From positions 1-64,000 of the forward strand of contig NZ_BMHK01000006.1 of NCBI RefSeq assembly GCF_014640675.1: a stretch of DNA of 64,000 nucleotides. The letters are read 5' to 3'. Shown here piece after piece: positions 52,569 to 62,619 of this stretch. The stretch is from Novosphingobium endophyticum. GTDB taxonomy: Bacteria > Pseudomonadota > Alphaproteobacteria > Sphingomonadales > Sphingomonadaceae. The notes beneath the pieces were generated by a model that saw only the letters and a program-made list of their open reading frames with translations, searched no databases and was not told the DNA's origin. How positions within the stretch are numbered: the first letter of the stretch is position 1; every line of letters starts with the position of its first letter. Position numbers and translations under genes: made by a program.

Positions 52569-54596
52569 ATGGCAAGCGCTTCGGACATGACGGCACGGCC
52601 GGCCCTGATCCGCCAGGGCTGGCGCAAGGTGCGCGCCGCCAGCAAGCGCCAGATGGCGGCGACCGCCCTGCTCCTGATCCTCGCCCTCATCCTCGCCCGC
52701 TTCAGCTGGAACATTCCGGTCGTCGGCGATGCCGAGGATTCGCTCTACGACCTGCGCAGCTTCGTCATGGCGCCGCAGGTCGAGCAGGATCCGCGCATCC
52801 AGATCATCGCCTATACCGACCAGACGCTGATCAACGTGAAGAAGCGCTCCCCGCTCGACCGGGGCCTGCTCGCGTCCACCCTGCGCACACTCGACGGCAT
52901 GGGCGCGAAGGCCATCGGCATCGACATCCTGTTCGACCAGCCGCAGGACGAGGACGCCGATCTCATCGAAGCCCTGCGCGCGATGAAGACGCCGACTTTC
53001 GTCGCCTATGCAGACCACGCAACGAACGAAAACGACATCAACTACGAGCAGCAGCAGTATCTGAAGAGCTTCCTGGCCCGGCTCGAAGGAAGCAATGCCC
53101 GGCCAGCGAGCATCCGCCTCAGCAACTACCAGGGTGCCACCCGAGTCTGGCCCTCGATAGTGCCGGGCCTGCCGCCGCTCCTGGGGCAGGCTATGGTAGC
53201 ATCAGGGGGCAACGGCGAGGACGAGGCTTTCCCCGACTACACCGGATCGATCCGCTACCGCCTCTCGAACAGCGATGCGCCGGTCTTCTCCTCGATCCCG
53301 ATCGACCTTTTCGCCGCGCTCGAAGATCCGGGAATGGCCGCCGCATTCGCCGCGCAGGTTCGCGGCCGCTACGTGCTCATCGGCGGACAGATTGTCGACA
53401 CCGATCAGGTCACCACCAGCCTGACCAGCTACATCGGCACCACTGTCCCCGGGATCGAGGTCCACGCGGCGACCATCGCGCAGATGCTCGACGGCGCGCC
53501 GAAAACGCCGGTCGCGGCCTGGCAGCGCTGGTCGGTGGCGCTGCTCGTCATCGTCGCCGCCGCGCTGACGGCCCTGCTCGACGCGCGAACCTGGAAGATC
53601 GTCCCCCTTTTCGTCGCACAACTCGCGGTCATCGTCGGCCTGCCGTTCTATCTCGAACACGCGGGCGTGGAGACGTACGGCACGCCCGCCTTCGGCTGGA
53701 TCGCGGGCTGGATCCTCGCCTTCATCGCCGTTTCCAGCGCGGTGCGCGCCTCGGGCACGGTGGAGCGCCGCTTCGCGCAGGACGCGCTCGGCAAATACCT
53801 GCCGCGCGACATCGCGCAGGAAATCATCGACAACCCGGAGCGCCTCACGCTCTCGGGCAGCAAGCGCGAACTCTATATCCTGTTCAGCGATCTCGAAGGC
53901 TTCACCCAGCTTTCGCACCAGCTCGAACCGGAAGTCGTCGCGAGGCTGCTCAACGAATACCTCGACAAGCTCAGCTCGGTCGTCCTCGAACATGGCGGGA
54001 TCGTCGACAAGTATGTAGGGGATGCCGTGGTCGCCTTCTGGGGCGCGCCGATCGCGCGGCCCGACGATGCCGAGAAGGCCGCCAGGGCCGCCTATGCCAT
54101 GTGGCAGGCCGGCGAGGAATTCCGCCGAAACATCGACCCCGCGCTGCCGCCGATCGGCCGCACCCGCGTCGGCCAGCATTTCGGCGAGGCGGTGGTCGGC
54201 AACTTTGGCGGAGAGCGGCGTATACAGTATACTGCGCTGGGAGATGCGATGAACACGGCCGCCCGCCTCGAATCCGCCAACAAGGCCCTGGGCACATCGG
54301 TAATCGCCAGCCGCGAATTCGCCGAGCGTTCGGGGCTGGACTGGTGGCGCCCCCTGGGCCGGGTGGTTCTGAGGGGCCGTGCCAAGCCGGTCGACGTGTT
54401 CGAGCCAGCGCCCGATTTCCCCGCCGCCGACCGCGAGGCGCTGAGCGCCGCCGTCGCGCTGATCGACACCGACCCCGCTGCCGCCGCCAACCAGATCGAA
54501 GCCATCGCCGCCGCCCATCCGGACGACGCGGCGCTGCGCAATCTTCTCGAACGAACCCGCAAACTCGAAGGGAACCGGGCTTATGTCCTCGCGTAA
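52569..54596 (+). CDS. CHASE2-domain adenylate/guanylate cyclase
   Basis: 675 residues. An N-terminal helix, a CHASE2 sensor domain (about residues 55-310, extracytoplasmic: PRIQIIAYTDQTLINVKKRS and GAKAIGIDILFDQP), three membrane helices (about 320-395) and a class-III cyclase domain: YILFSDLEGFTQLSHQLEPE with the first metal aspartate, IVDKYVGDAVVAFWGAPI with the second, and YTALGDAMNTAARLESANK. Metal residues are intact. ATP or GTP use cannot be fixed from sequence. Starts 13 bp after the CHAT stop; a GTG frame inside the CHAT gene (52524) is the alternative. The stop overlaps the next gene by 14 bp. Confidence 0.92.
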   Translation: MASASDMTARPALIRQGWRKVRAASKRQMAATALLLILALILARFSWNIPVVGDAEDSLYDLRSFVMAPQVEQDPRIQIIAYTDQTLINVKKRSPLDRGLLASTLRTLDGMGAKAIGIDILFDQPQDEDADLIEALRAMKTPTFVAYADHATNENDINYEQQQYLKSFLARLEGSNARPASIRLSNYQGATRVWPSIVPGLPPLLGQAMVASGGNGEDEAFPDYTGSIRYRLSNSDAPVFSSIPIDLFAALEDPGMAAAFAAQVRGRYVLIGGQIVDTDQVTTSLTSYIGTTVPGIEVHAATIAQMLDGAPKTPVAAWQRWSVALLVIVAAALTALLDARTWKIVPLFVAQLAVIVGLPFYLEHAGVETYGTPAFGWIAGWILAFIAVSSAVRASGTVERRFAQDALGKYLPRDIAQEIIDNPERLTLSGSKRELYILFSDLEGFTQLSHQLEPEVVARLLNEYLDKLSSVVLEHGGIVDKYVGDAVVAFWGAPIARPDDAEKAARAAYAMWQAGEEFRRNIDPALPPIGRTRVGQHFGEAVVGNFGGERRIQYTALGDAMNTAARLESANKALGTSVIASREFAERSGLDWWRPLGRVVLRGRAKPVDVFEPAPDFPAADREALSAAVALIDTDPAAAANQIEAIAAAHPDDAALRNLLERTRKLEGNRAYVLA

Positions 54597-55329
54597 GAGC
54601 CACCGCTTCGCTCGGGCCGCTTTCGGCGGCCTCGCCACTCTCGCGCTGATGGCGCTGCCGGCCAGCGCCATGGCCGGCATCGTCGTCGCTTCCAGCGGCC
54701 CTTCGGCAAAGGACTATCCGCCGGGCAAGAAGCTGTCCGACGATGCCAGGATCACGCTCAAGGCCTCGGACAGCGTGACCATCCTCGACAAGCGCGGCAC
54801 CCGCGTGCTGCGCGGCGCCGGAACTTTCACCGTAGGCTCTCCGCGCGGACCGAGCCGCGTCTCGACTTTCGCCGCGCTCACCACCCAGCGCAGCGCCAGC
54901 CGAGTACGCACCGGAGCGGTGCGCGCCGGCGGACCCGAGGGCAAGCCGCTGCGGCCGAACCTCTGGTACGTCGACGTGACGAGCCCCGGCCCGGTTTGCG
55001 TCATCGAACCAGCCGAAGTGCGCGCCTGGCGTCCGGGTGTCGAAGGCGATGCGACCTACAGCGTAAAGCCCGCGGCGGGCGGCCCCGCGACCACACTCAC
55101 TTTCGAGAGCGGTTCGATGGTCGCGCCATGGCATGACGGCACGCCGGTCACGGACGGGTCATCCTTCACGATTTCGCAGGGCTCCGCCGCACCGGCAGTG
55201 ACCGTCAGCTTCGCGCTGCTCCCCGAACAGGACTACGCGCCGGAAGACCTTGCCGAGGTGCTTCTGGCGAAGGGCTGCGAAGGACAGGTCGCGCTGCTGG
55301 CGCAGTCGCTGGTCCTGCCGGAAAGCTGA
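54583..55329 (+). CDS. Exported protein of the CHAT-TPS operon (FecR-like region)
   Basis: 248 residues with a signal peptide (LATLALMALPASAMAG). The region after it, SAKDYPPGKKLSDDARITLK then SVTILDKRGTRVLRGAGTF, has the pattern of a FecR-like or small beta-sandwich domain; the rest is beta-rich. The C-terminus has LAEVLLAKGCEGQVALLAQS. No known function. It overlaps the cyclase gene by 14 bp and is followed by the TpsB gene, so it probably serves the same system, perhaps as a periplasmic partner. Confidence 0.75.
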   Translation: MSSRKSHRFARAAFGGLATLALMALPASAMAGIVVASSGPSAKDYPPGKKLSDDARITLKASDSVTILDKRGTRVLRGAGTFTVGSPRGPSRVSTFAALTTQRSASRVRTGAVRAGGPEGKPLRPNLWYVDVTSPGPVCVIEPAEVRAWRPGVEGDATYSVKPAAGGPATTLTFESGSMVAPWHDGTPVTDGSSFTISQGSAAPAVTVSFALLPEQDYAPEDLAEVLLAKGCEGQVALLAQSLVLPES

Positions 55330-55399
55330 TCGCGCCGGCCAGCGCGCCACAAGACAGGTTCAGTGCCGGACAAGGGAAGTCCGGCGTGGGGGAATAAGA

Positions 55400-57229
55400 A
55401 TGAGGGTAAGTTCGACTGCGGATGGGATAGGGAACAGGGTCCTGCGAAGCAGACCCCGGACGCGCGCGCTCCTGCTCGCGCCCGCCATCGCGGCGGCCGC
55501 GTTCCCGCTGGGCGCGCGGGCGCAATCCGCCCCTTCCACGCCGCCGCCCCAGACCCGTGAGGAACTCCGCCCCGGCCGCGTGCTCGACCGTCTGCCCGCG
55601 CCGCGCCCCCGCGTGGAGATCGACGACCAGATCGAGCGCGGCCCCTGCCCGCTCGCCGATCCCGCCTTCGCCCAGACCCGCGTCAATTTCTCGCGCGTCG
55701 AGTTCGCCCGCCTCGAAGCGGTCGATCCTTCCGTGCTCGACGATACGTGGCGGGACATGGCGGGGCAGGATCTGCCCGTTGCGGCCCTGTGCGACGTGCG
55801 CGACCGCGCTGCGACGGCCCTGCGCGAGATGGGCTACCTCGCCGCAGTGCAGATCCCGCCGCAGCGCATCGAAAAGGGCGGCGACGTGCAGATGGACGTG
55901 CTCGTCGCCCGCCTCGTCGAGGTGCAGGTGCGCGGCGATGTCGGCGCCAACGAGAAAGCCATCGCGGCACACCTCTCGCGCCTGACCGAACAGCCCTGGT
56001 TCAACACCCGCGTCGCCGAGCGGCAGTTGCTCCTGCTCGGCGACATGCCGGGCTATCAGGTCCGGCTGACGCTCAAGCCGGCCAAGGGCGCGCCCGGCGA
56101 AGTCGTGGGCGATGTTCTCGTGCGGCGCGAACCCTTCGAACTCGTCGGCGGCATCCAGAACCTCGGCGCGAAGGCCACGGGGCGCGAGGGCGCATTCGTC
56201 CAGGCGACATTCAATGGCGTGACCGGCCTTGCCGACCGCACCACGCTCAGCCTCTACAACACCTTCGATGTCGAGGAGCAGACCGTGCTTCAGGCCAGCC
56301 ACGACTTCGCGCTGGGCGCGAGCGGGCTGCGCCTCGGCGGCAGCCTGCTGTGGGGCCGCAGCGAACCTTCCGGTCCTCTCCCCTTCGAAAGCGAGACGAT
56401 CGCGGCCGACATCGGCGTCAGCTATCCGCTGGTGCGCAAACGCGATCTTTCGCTCCGCGCTGCCGGCGGCCTTGAGATTGTCGATCAGGACGTTGATTTC
56501 GCGGGAGCGACTTTCACGCGCGACCGCCTCCGCGTCCTCTATGCCCGCCTCGCCGTCGACACGATCGACGCTGACAGCCTGATCGGCCGTGGCGGCTTCA
56601 CCACCGGCGAACCGCGCTGGCGGCTGGGGATGCAGGTCGAGGCGAGGCAGGGACTCGACGGGCTCGGTGCCAGCAACGACTGCTCACCGGTCACCGATTG
56701 CCTCGCGCCCAACGTGCCGATCAGCAACCTGCTCGCCGATCCCGGCGGCTTCGTCCTTCGCGCCGAGGCGAGCGCGGAATTCCGGCCCACGCCGAAAGTG
56801 ACGCTGGCGGCCGCGCCGCGCGTGCAGTGGTCGCCGGACACGCTGCTGTCCTACGAACAGTTCAGCGTCGGCAACTACACCGTGGGACGCGGCCTCGATC
56901 CCGGCGTGCTGCTGGGCGACAGCGGCGTGGGTTCGTCGTTCGAGCTGCGCTACGGCAACCTCTCACGCGCCGTCGACAAGGCGCTGGCCGTCCAGCCCTA
57001 CGCCTTCTTTGACGCGGCATGGGCCTGGCGCCGCGACGGCGGACTGACCGACGATCCGCAAAGCGCCTATACCGCCGGCGGCGGCCTGCGAGCGCGCTGG
57101 AACAAGAGGCTGGATGCCAACCTCTCGCTTGCCGTTCCATTGAAACGCGTCGGCTTTCAGCAACAGCGCGGCGATGTCCGCGTTCTCTTCACAATAAGGG
57201 CGCGGTTCTGGCCGCGGGATCCGTCATGA
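55400..57229 (+). CDS. Two-partner secretion transporter TpsB (ShlB/FhaC family)
   Basis: Outer-membrane Omp85-superfamily pore of 609 residues that exports the TpsA partner. Signal peptide, then POTRA domains (about 55-205: VNFSRVEFARLEAVDPSV, GYLAAVQIPPQRIEKGGD and VEVQVRGDVGANEKAIAAHL) and a 16-strand barrel with the L6-loop-like NYTVGRGLDPGVLLGDSGVG near residue 495. The C-terminal DVRVLFTIRARFWPRDPS has the usual terminal-strand pattern. GGGGGA precedes the ATG. The stop overlaps the TpsA start (ATGA). Confidence 0.92.
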   Translation: MRVSSTADGIGNRVLRSRPRTRALLLAPAIAAAAFPLGARAQSAPSTPPPQTREELRPGRVLDRLPAPRPRVEIDDQIERGPCPLADPAFAQTRVNFSRVEFARLEAVDPSVLDDTWRDMAGQDLPVAALCDVRDRAATALREMGYLAAVQIPPQRIEKGGDVQMDVLVARLVEVQVRGDVGANEKAIAAHLSRLTEQPWFNTRVAERQLLLLGDMPGYQVRLTLKPAKGAPGEVVGDVLVRREPFELVGGIQNLGAKATGREGAFVQATFNGVTGLADRTTLSLYNTFDVEEQTVLQASHDFALGASGLRLGGSLLWGRSEPSGPLPFESETIAADIGVSYPLVRKRDLSLRAAGGLEIVDQDVDFAGATFTRDRLRVLYARLAVDTIDADSLIGRGGFTTGEPRWRLGMQVEARQGLDGLGASNDCSPVTDCLAPNVPISNLLADPGGFVLRAEASAEFRPTPKVTLAAAPRVQWSPDTLLSYEQFSVGNYTVGRGLDPGVLLGDSGVGSSFELRYGNLSRAVDKALAVQPYAFFDAAWAWRRDGGLTDDPQSAYTAGGGLRARWNKRLDANLSLAVPLKRVGFQQQRGDVRVLFTIRARFWPRDPS

Positions 57230-60200
57230 CCAAGACTCCCATTCCCGCACGCGGGCGCAAGGCCGCTCTTTCCGGCGCCAGCCTCTCCGCGCTGATGCTC
57301 GCGGTTGCCGCCACCCAGCCGGCCGCCGCCCAGTCGTTCCAGGGGACCGGGAATGTCACCACGGGCTCCGCGTCGATCATCGACGGGGCCGGTACGACCG
57401 ATGTCTTCGTCCTCACCAACGAGGTGGTGATCGACTGGACGACGCTCGATTCCAGCGGCACCGGGAACGTCGTGTTCCAGCCCTCCGGCACGACGGCGAC
57501 GTTCGCCGAATCGAGCAGCGTCGGCACCGACTACACGGTGCTGAACCGCATCGTTCCGGTCGACGTCAACGGCGCTGCGACCAACGCGACGATCCAGTTC
57601 GACGGCACGGTCAACAGCACCCTGTTCGGCGCGACCGGCGGCAATATCTGGTTCTATTCGCCCAACGGCGTGATCCTGGGATCGACGGCACGGTTCAACG
57701 TCGGCGGGCTGGTGCTGACCACCAACCCGATCGACACGACCGGCGGGCTCTACGGTTCTTCGGGCGAGATCCGCTTCAACGGTGCGGCGGGATCGCTTGC
57801 CCCCGTGACCATACAGAGCGGCGCCCAGATCAACGCGGTGCTCAACCCGCAGGTGCCCGGCAATCCGGCCTATGTCGCGCTCGTGGCGCCGCGCATCGAG
57901 CAGGCGGGTACGGTGCGCTCGGACGGGTCCATCGCCTATGTCGCCGCCGAAGTGGCCGACATCACGATCAACGCCGGCCTGTTCGACATCAATGTCACCA
58001 CCGGGACGACGGACGGCAACGGCGTGGTCCATACCGGCACGACCGGCGGTTCAGCCTCGACCGGCGCTGCCGACGTGAAGACGATCTACATGGTCGCGAT
58101 GGGCAAGAACGACGGCCTCACCATGCTGCTGAATGGCGGCATCGGCTATGACGCCGCCGCGCTGGCTACCGACGATGGCAGCGCCGTCGTGCTGTCCGCC
58201 GGCCACGGCATCGGCTTCGATGCAGGCGATCCCCTCACCGCCACAGCCAGCATCGCCATCGGCGATGCGCAGTTCACATCACTGACCACGGCGACGGCCA
58301 CCGACACGATCACCGTGGCGCCGACTAGCACCACCTCGTTCGAACGCTTCGCCACGCTCGATGCCATCAATCGCGTCGAACTCAACGCCGTGAGCGGCGC
58401 GCAGATCGTGGCCAACGATACGGCCGGTGTGCCCGCGGACCTGCCCTTCGGCACCGGCTACTCGCTGGACGTCAGCGCCGGCTATGCCGAGCAAGGCGGA
58501 ACCATCGCCATCACCGTCGACGGCGGCGCGCTCTCCCTGGCCGGTCACTTGCGCCTGCGCGCGATCGGCGATGGAAGCGCCACGGCGGCGCTCTCTCCCG
58601 ATGGAATCGGCGGTACGATCGCGATCAACCTGCTCGGCGGCTCGATAGACGCCAACGAGCTTCAGATCGACGCCAGCGGCTTTGGCCGGAGCAACAGCGT
58701 CGGCACCGGGGGCGTCGGCACCGGGGGCAGCATCAGCATCGCCAGCGCCGGCGACCTCGCCATAGCGGGCCTTACGGCAACCGCAGTGGGTACCGGCGGG
58801 GACGGAGACGTCGGCGGAGATGGCAACGGCGGCTCGATACAGCTCACAGCGTCGAACAACGGCACGATCGTGATGCCCTTTGCCAACCTCGACGCGTCAG
58901 GCAACGGCGGTTTCGGCCTCAATCAGGGCGGCAACGGCACCGGCGGCCAGATCGACACGGCCGTGGGCACGGGCGGTACGATCGGCAGCAGCACCAGCTA
59001 TTCCGCCTCGACGGGCGGTTTCGGCGGCAGCTCCGATGCGCTTGGCGGCGACGGCACCGGTGGCGGCAACACGCTGACCGACGACGGCGGCATTCTGGAT
59101 TTTACCAATGTTTCCATCAGTTCGATCGGCAGCGGCGCAAGCTCGGATGGCGACGCGGGAGACGGCTTTGGCGGCACCGCCCATGTCCTCCTTCGCGGCA
59201 ACGCGCAGAACTGGGACAGCCTCTACGTCGACGCCAGCGCCTTTGGCGGCGAGAGCTTCGGCGGCGGCGCTTCCGGTTCCGCCACGGCGGACCTGGCAAA
59301 CGGAGCCAGACTGGACGTGGAAGGGGTCGATCTGGGCATCGCCAACTTCCTCGAACTTCACGCCGACGCCTGGGTTGCGGTGAACGGCGATGCCGGAAGC
59401 TTCGGCCGCGCCGGCAATGCCGTCGTGGACGTTGGCACGGGCGGCTCGCTGACCGCTGGCGGCGACGTGTTCATAACCGCCAACGCCAGCTTCAACATTG
59501 AAGGGCTGGGCAGCGACCCCGACTTCACGCCCGACATGTTCGGCGGCAACGCCGCGCTTGCGATGGACAACGGCTCGGTCGCGGTGCCGAGCCTTTCCGT
59601 CGAGGCCTTTGCGGTGAGTATGGGCGCGCTGGTCGATGCCGGGTCGGCAACCGGCGGCACCGCGCAAGTCGCGGTCGGCAATAACAGCAGCCTGATCGTC
59701 GACAGCGCGCTCGGCGTGAGCGTGCCATCGGTACCCGGCCTCAACATCGTTGCCAGCGCCACGGGCGCCTACGAGACCCAGATCGGTCCCGACTTCCGCA
59801 CGGTTGTGGACGGTCTTGCCAGCCCCGCGCAGGGCGGCTCCGCCAGTCTCCTGATAGACAGCGGCACCATCGACGTTGCCGAAGCCATGGTCGTCAAGGC
59901 TCAGGGCATCGGCGGGCCATCTGATACCATCGGCGGCGCGGACTCGCTCGGGAATGGCACCGGCGGCACCGCGCTGGTCGCGGTGAGTGGCGGGACCATG
60001 ACGCTTGGCGCCACGCTCGACGTGCTGGCCGATGGCATCGGCGGCACGATCAAGGGCGGCGCCACAGGCGGCGATGGCGTCGGCGGCCTTGCCGCGATCG
60101 ACGCCTCGGGCGGCGCGCTGTTCGTCAACGGCGCCGGCCTGACGATCTCGGCCAATGGCGAGAGCACCGGTGTCGATCCGGCCGAAAGCGGCAGCAGCGG

Positions 60201-62619
60201 CAACGCCACGGGCGGCGAAGCGCGTCTTTTGGGAGGCGGGGGCGATGTGACCGTTGCGGGAACCACGCTGGTCCGCGCGCGAGGACTCGCCGGCGCTGCC
60301 GGGGTCGGCGGCGTGGCGGGAGACGGCACCGGCGGCCTTGCCCTGCTGATCTCGGAGAACGGTGGCACCATAGCCCTGAACGACGCCGTATCGGTGCTTG
60401 CCGACGGCCTTGGCGGAGCCGGCACGGCCAGCGGGGCGCTCGGCGGCAATGGCTTCGGCGGAAGTGCATCGGCAGGCCTGTCCGGGACGGGCGGCATGAC
60501 GATCACCGGCAACCTGCTGCTCGACGTCTCCGCGACGGGCGGTGACAACAGCGTCGATTCGCTGGTTCAGGGGCTTGCCAGCGGCGGCAGCGGCGGCCTC
60601 GAACTGGCGGGCGGCACCTTGCAGGTCATCGGCGATGTCACGCTCGACGCGGACGCCACCGGCGGCGCCAACCCCGTCGGCACCGCGCCGCCGACGACCG
60701 CCGGATTCCTCAAGATCGGCAGCGACACGGCGGACCCGAGCGGCACGCTCACTGTCACCGGCTCGCTCGATGTCAGCGCGGTGGGCGACGCCGCGCCGAC
60801 CGGAGGCGAAGGCCTCAGCCTGCGCACCGCGAATGCCGCACTCTCGGTCGACGGCGACACGACGATCGCCGTCACCGGCAATGCGGTATTCGACATCGTG
60901 GGAAGCGGCAGCCTCGACACCGGCGGCGCGCTCGCGGTCACCTCCACAGCCGGGCAAGTGACAGGGACCGGGTTGCTCTCCAGTGGCGGCAACATGCTCA
61001 TCAGCGGCGCCACGGGTATCGATCTCGGCAGTCTGGACTCGGGCGGCACCACCGGCCTGTTCGCCGCGAATGGCGCCGTGGCGATAGCCGATCTGCTTTC
61101 TACCGGGCCGGTGACGGTCTCGGGTCTCTCGGTCTCGATCGGCTCCAGCGGCGGCCTGACCTTCGCCGACGCCGATGCGACGAGCGGCGACCTCACGATC
61201 GACGTGAGCGACGGCCTGACAGTCGCCACCGTCGATGCCACCGGCGCGGTGACGCTGGCGAGCACCAGCGGGTCGGTGACCATGAACGATGCCGTCAGCG
61301 GCGCGGGCATCACGGCTACCGCCGGGCAGGACATCGCGGTGAACGGCGGCCTTGCATCCAGCGGCGGGGCAACGCTCGACGCGGGAGGCAGCGTGGCTGT
61401 CAACGGCGACACCATCGCGGCGGGGCTGCTCGACATCACTGCCGGGCAGACGATCACCGTCGATGCGCTGGCCAGCGGCAGCCAGATCGCGGCCACATCG
61501 CAGGATGTCGCAATCGGTTCGGCCGGCCAGATCGGCCAGCGCGGGACAACCGCCACCATCGGCTTCACCAACAGCAACGGCGGCAATGTCAGCTACGTCG
61601 GCGGAACCGCCACCACCGGCGGCTACAGCCTCGACGGCGGTGAACTCCAGCAGGTCTTCGCCGATCAGGAAATTGCCTTCGCGGTCCAGCCCAACACCGG
61701 TGCGGGCGAGGTGGAACTGGGCAACCTGAGCCTGTCCTTCGGGACGGGACAGGCCATCGGCAGCGGCGGGACCCTGTCCCTGACGACCGGCGGGCGAATT
61801 TCCGTGAACGGCGATGTGGCCCTCACCACGTCTGACCCGCTCGACACGCTCGACCTCGCGGCGGCGAGCGTCGAAGTCGTGACCGATGCCGGGTCGATCG
61901 CCATGAGCGATGCCAGCGGCAACCGCCTTGGCCGGCTGCGCGTAAACGCGGACCGTTTCGTCGCGGCGACTTCCGACGCCATCGCGCAGCTCGACCCGGC
62001 GATGAGCATGGACGAGGTGAACGCGCTGATGGACGGGCCCGGAACGGGTCCGGCTCAGGGCAGCCTGCTCGCCGGGTCGATCGAGGCCAATGTGGTCGAA
62101 GGGATCTATATCCAGAACATCGGTGCCTCGACCGAATATGCCGACCGGCGCGGCTTCACGGCGGATTCGCTTGCGATCACCACCGGCGCGGCGGACACAC
62201 GCATCGTCATCAACGGCATGACGGTCGATGCGAGCGGCAATGCCGTCACCGGGCTCGACACGGTTTCCACGATCTTCATCAACGGCGCGGTCGCTGCCGG
62301 GGGCGGATCATTCGATGCGCTTTCCACCGTCAACGGGTGCATCATCGGCCTGCGCTGCGATTTGCCCCAGACGGGTCACGGCCCCGACGATCTCGTTCGC
62401 ACGAAGGCGGATATCGAAAGCCCGGTGTCTCCCGGCAATATCGGCGGCGGCCTGCTCTCCGCCCCCGTAATCCAGATCGACACGCAGTTGCTTGAACTGG
62501 AGCGCGACCCGACATTGCCGCTTGTTGACGAGCCGGTTACAGGCGTAGGTAACGAAGATCTTTGGGATGGCGGCTGTTCTCCGGGCGAGGAGGACTGCGC
62601 GGAGGGGCAGACCAAGTGA
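57226..62619 (+). CDS. Filamentous haemagglutinin-like exoprotein TpsA
   Basis: 1797 residues, substrate of TpsB. Signal peptide to QPAAAQ, then a TPS secretion domain (about 40-310): VVIDWTTLDSSGTGNVVFQP, VLNRIVPVDVNGAATNATIQ, GGNIWFYSPNGVILGS. A long passenger follows, glycine/aspartate-rich with many GGDGTGG-type units (about 480-1110), expected to form a beta-helix. No RGD or toxin domain was recognised. The C-terminus has two Cys pairs (GCIIGLRC and GCSPGEEDC), reminiscent of the C-terminal cysteine loop that anchors HMW1 to its transporter. The ATG overlaps the tpsB stop. Confidence 0.92.
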   Translation: MTKTPIPARGRKAALSGASLSALMLAVAATQPAAAQSFQGTGNVTTGSASIIDGAGTTDVFVLTNEVVIDWTTLDSSGTGNVVFQPSGTTATFAESSSVGTDYTVLNRIVPVDVNGAATNATIQFDGTVNSTLFGATGGNIWFYSPNGVILGSTARFNVGGLVLTTNPIDTTGGLYGSSGEIRFNGAAGSLAPVTIQSGAQINAVLNPQVPGNPAYVALVAPRIEQAGTVRSDGSIAYVAAEVADITINAGLFDINVTTGTTDGNGVVHTGTTGGSASTGAADVKTIYMVAMGKNDGLTMLLNGGIGYDAAALATDDGSAVVLSAGHGIGFDAGDPLTATASIAIGDAQFTSLTTATATDTITVAPTSTTSFERFATLDAINRVELNAVSGAQIVANDTAGVPADLPFGTGYSLDVSAGYAEQGGTIAITVDGGALSLAGHLRLRAIGDGSATAALSPDGIGGTIAINLLGGSIDANELQIDASGFGRSNSVGTGGVGTGGSISIASAGDLAIAGLTATAVGTGGDGDVGGDGNGGSIQLTASNNGTIVMPFANLDASGNGGFGLNQGGNGTGGQIDTAVGTGGTIGSSTSYSASTGGFGGSSDALGGDGTGGGNTLTDDGGILDFTNVSISSIGSGASSDGDAGDGFGGTAHVLLRGNAQNWDSLYVDASAFGGESFGGGASGSATADLANGARLDVEGVDLGIANFLELHADAWVAVNGDAGSFGRAGNAVVDVGTGGSLTAGGDVFITANASFNIEGLGSDPDFTPDMFGGNAALAMDNGSVAVPSLSVEAFAVSMGALVDAGSATGGTAQVAVGNNSSLIVDSALGVSVPSVPGLNIVASATGAYETQIGPDFRTVVDGLASPAQGGSASLLIDSGTIDVAEAMVVKAQGIGGPSDTIGGADSLGNGTGGTALVAVSGGTMTLGATLDVLADGIGGTIKGGATGGDGVGGLAAIDASGGALFVNGAGLTISANGESTGVDPAESGSSGNATGGEARLLGGGGDVTVAGTTLVRARGLAGAAGVGGVAGDGTGGLALLISENGGTIALNDAVSVLADGLGGAGTASGALGGNGFGGSASAGLSGTGGMTITGNLLLDVSATGGDNSVDSLVQGLASGGSGGLELAGGTLQVIGDVTLDADATGGANPVGTAPPTTAGFLKIGSDTADPSGTLTVTGSLDVSAVGDAAPTGGEGLSLRTANAALSVDGDTTIAVTGNAVFDIVGSGSLDTGGALAVTSTAGQVTGTGLLSSGGNMLISGATGIDLGSLDSGGTTGLFAANGAVAIADLLSTGPVTVSGLSVSIGSSGGLTFADADATSGDLTIDVSDGLTVATVDATGAVTLASTSGSVTMNDAVSGAGITATAGQDIAVNGGLASSGGATLDAGGSVAVNGDTIAAGLLDITAGQTITVDALASGSQIAATSQDVAIGSAGQIGQRGTTATIGFTNSNGGNVSYVGGTATTGGYSLDGGELQQVFADQEIAFAVQPNTGAGEVELGNLSLSFGTGQAIGSGGTLSLTTGGRISVNGDVALTTSDPLDTLDLAAASVEVVTDAGSIAMSDASGNRLGRLRVNADRFVAATSDAIAQLDPAMSMDEVNALMDGPGTGPAQGSLLAGSIEANVVEGIYIQNIGASTEYADRRGFTADSLAITTGAADTRIVINGMTVDASGNAVTGLDTVSTIFINGAVAAGGGSFDALSTVNGCIIGLRCDLPQTGHGPDDLVRTKADIESPVSPGNIGGGLLSAPVIQIDTQLLELERDPTLPLVDEPVTGVGNEDLWDGGCSPGEEDCAEGQTK

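Noticed and set aside
58897..60957. Long minus-strand reading frame of 686 codons opposite the exoprotein gene
   Set aside because: It mirrors the GC-rich third-position pattern of the repeat-rich exoprotein and has no ribosome site, signal or family content.
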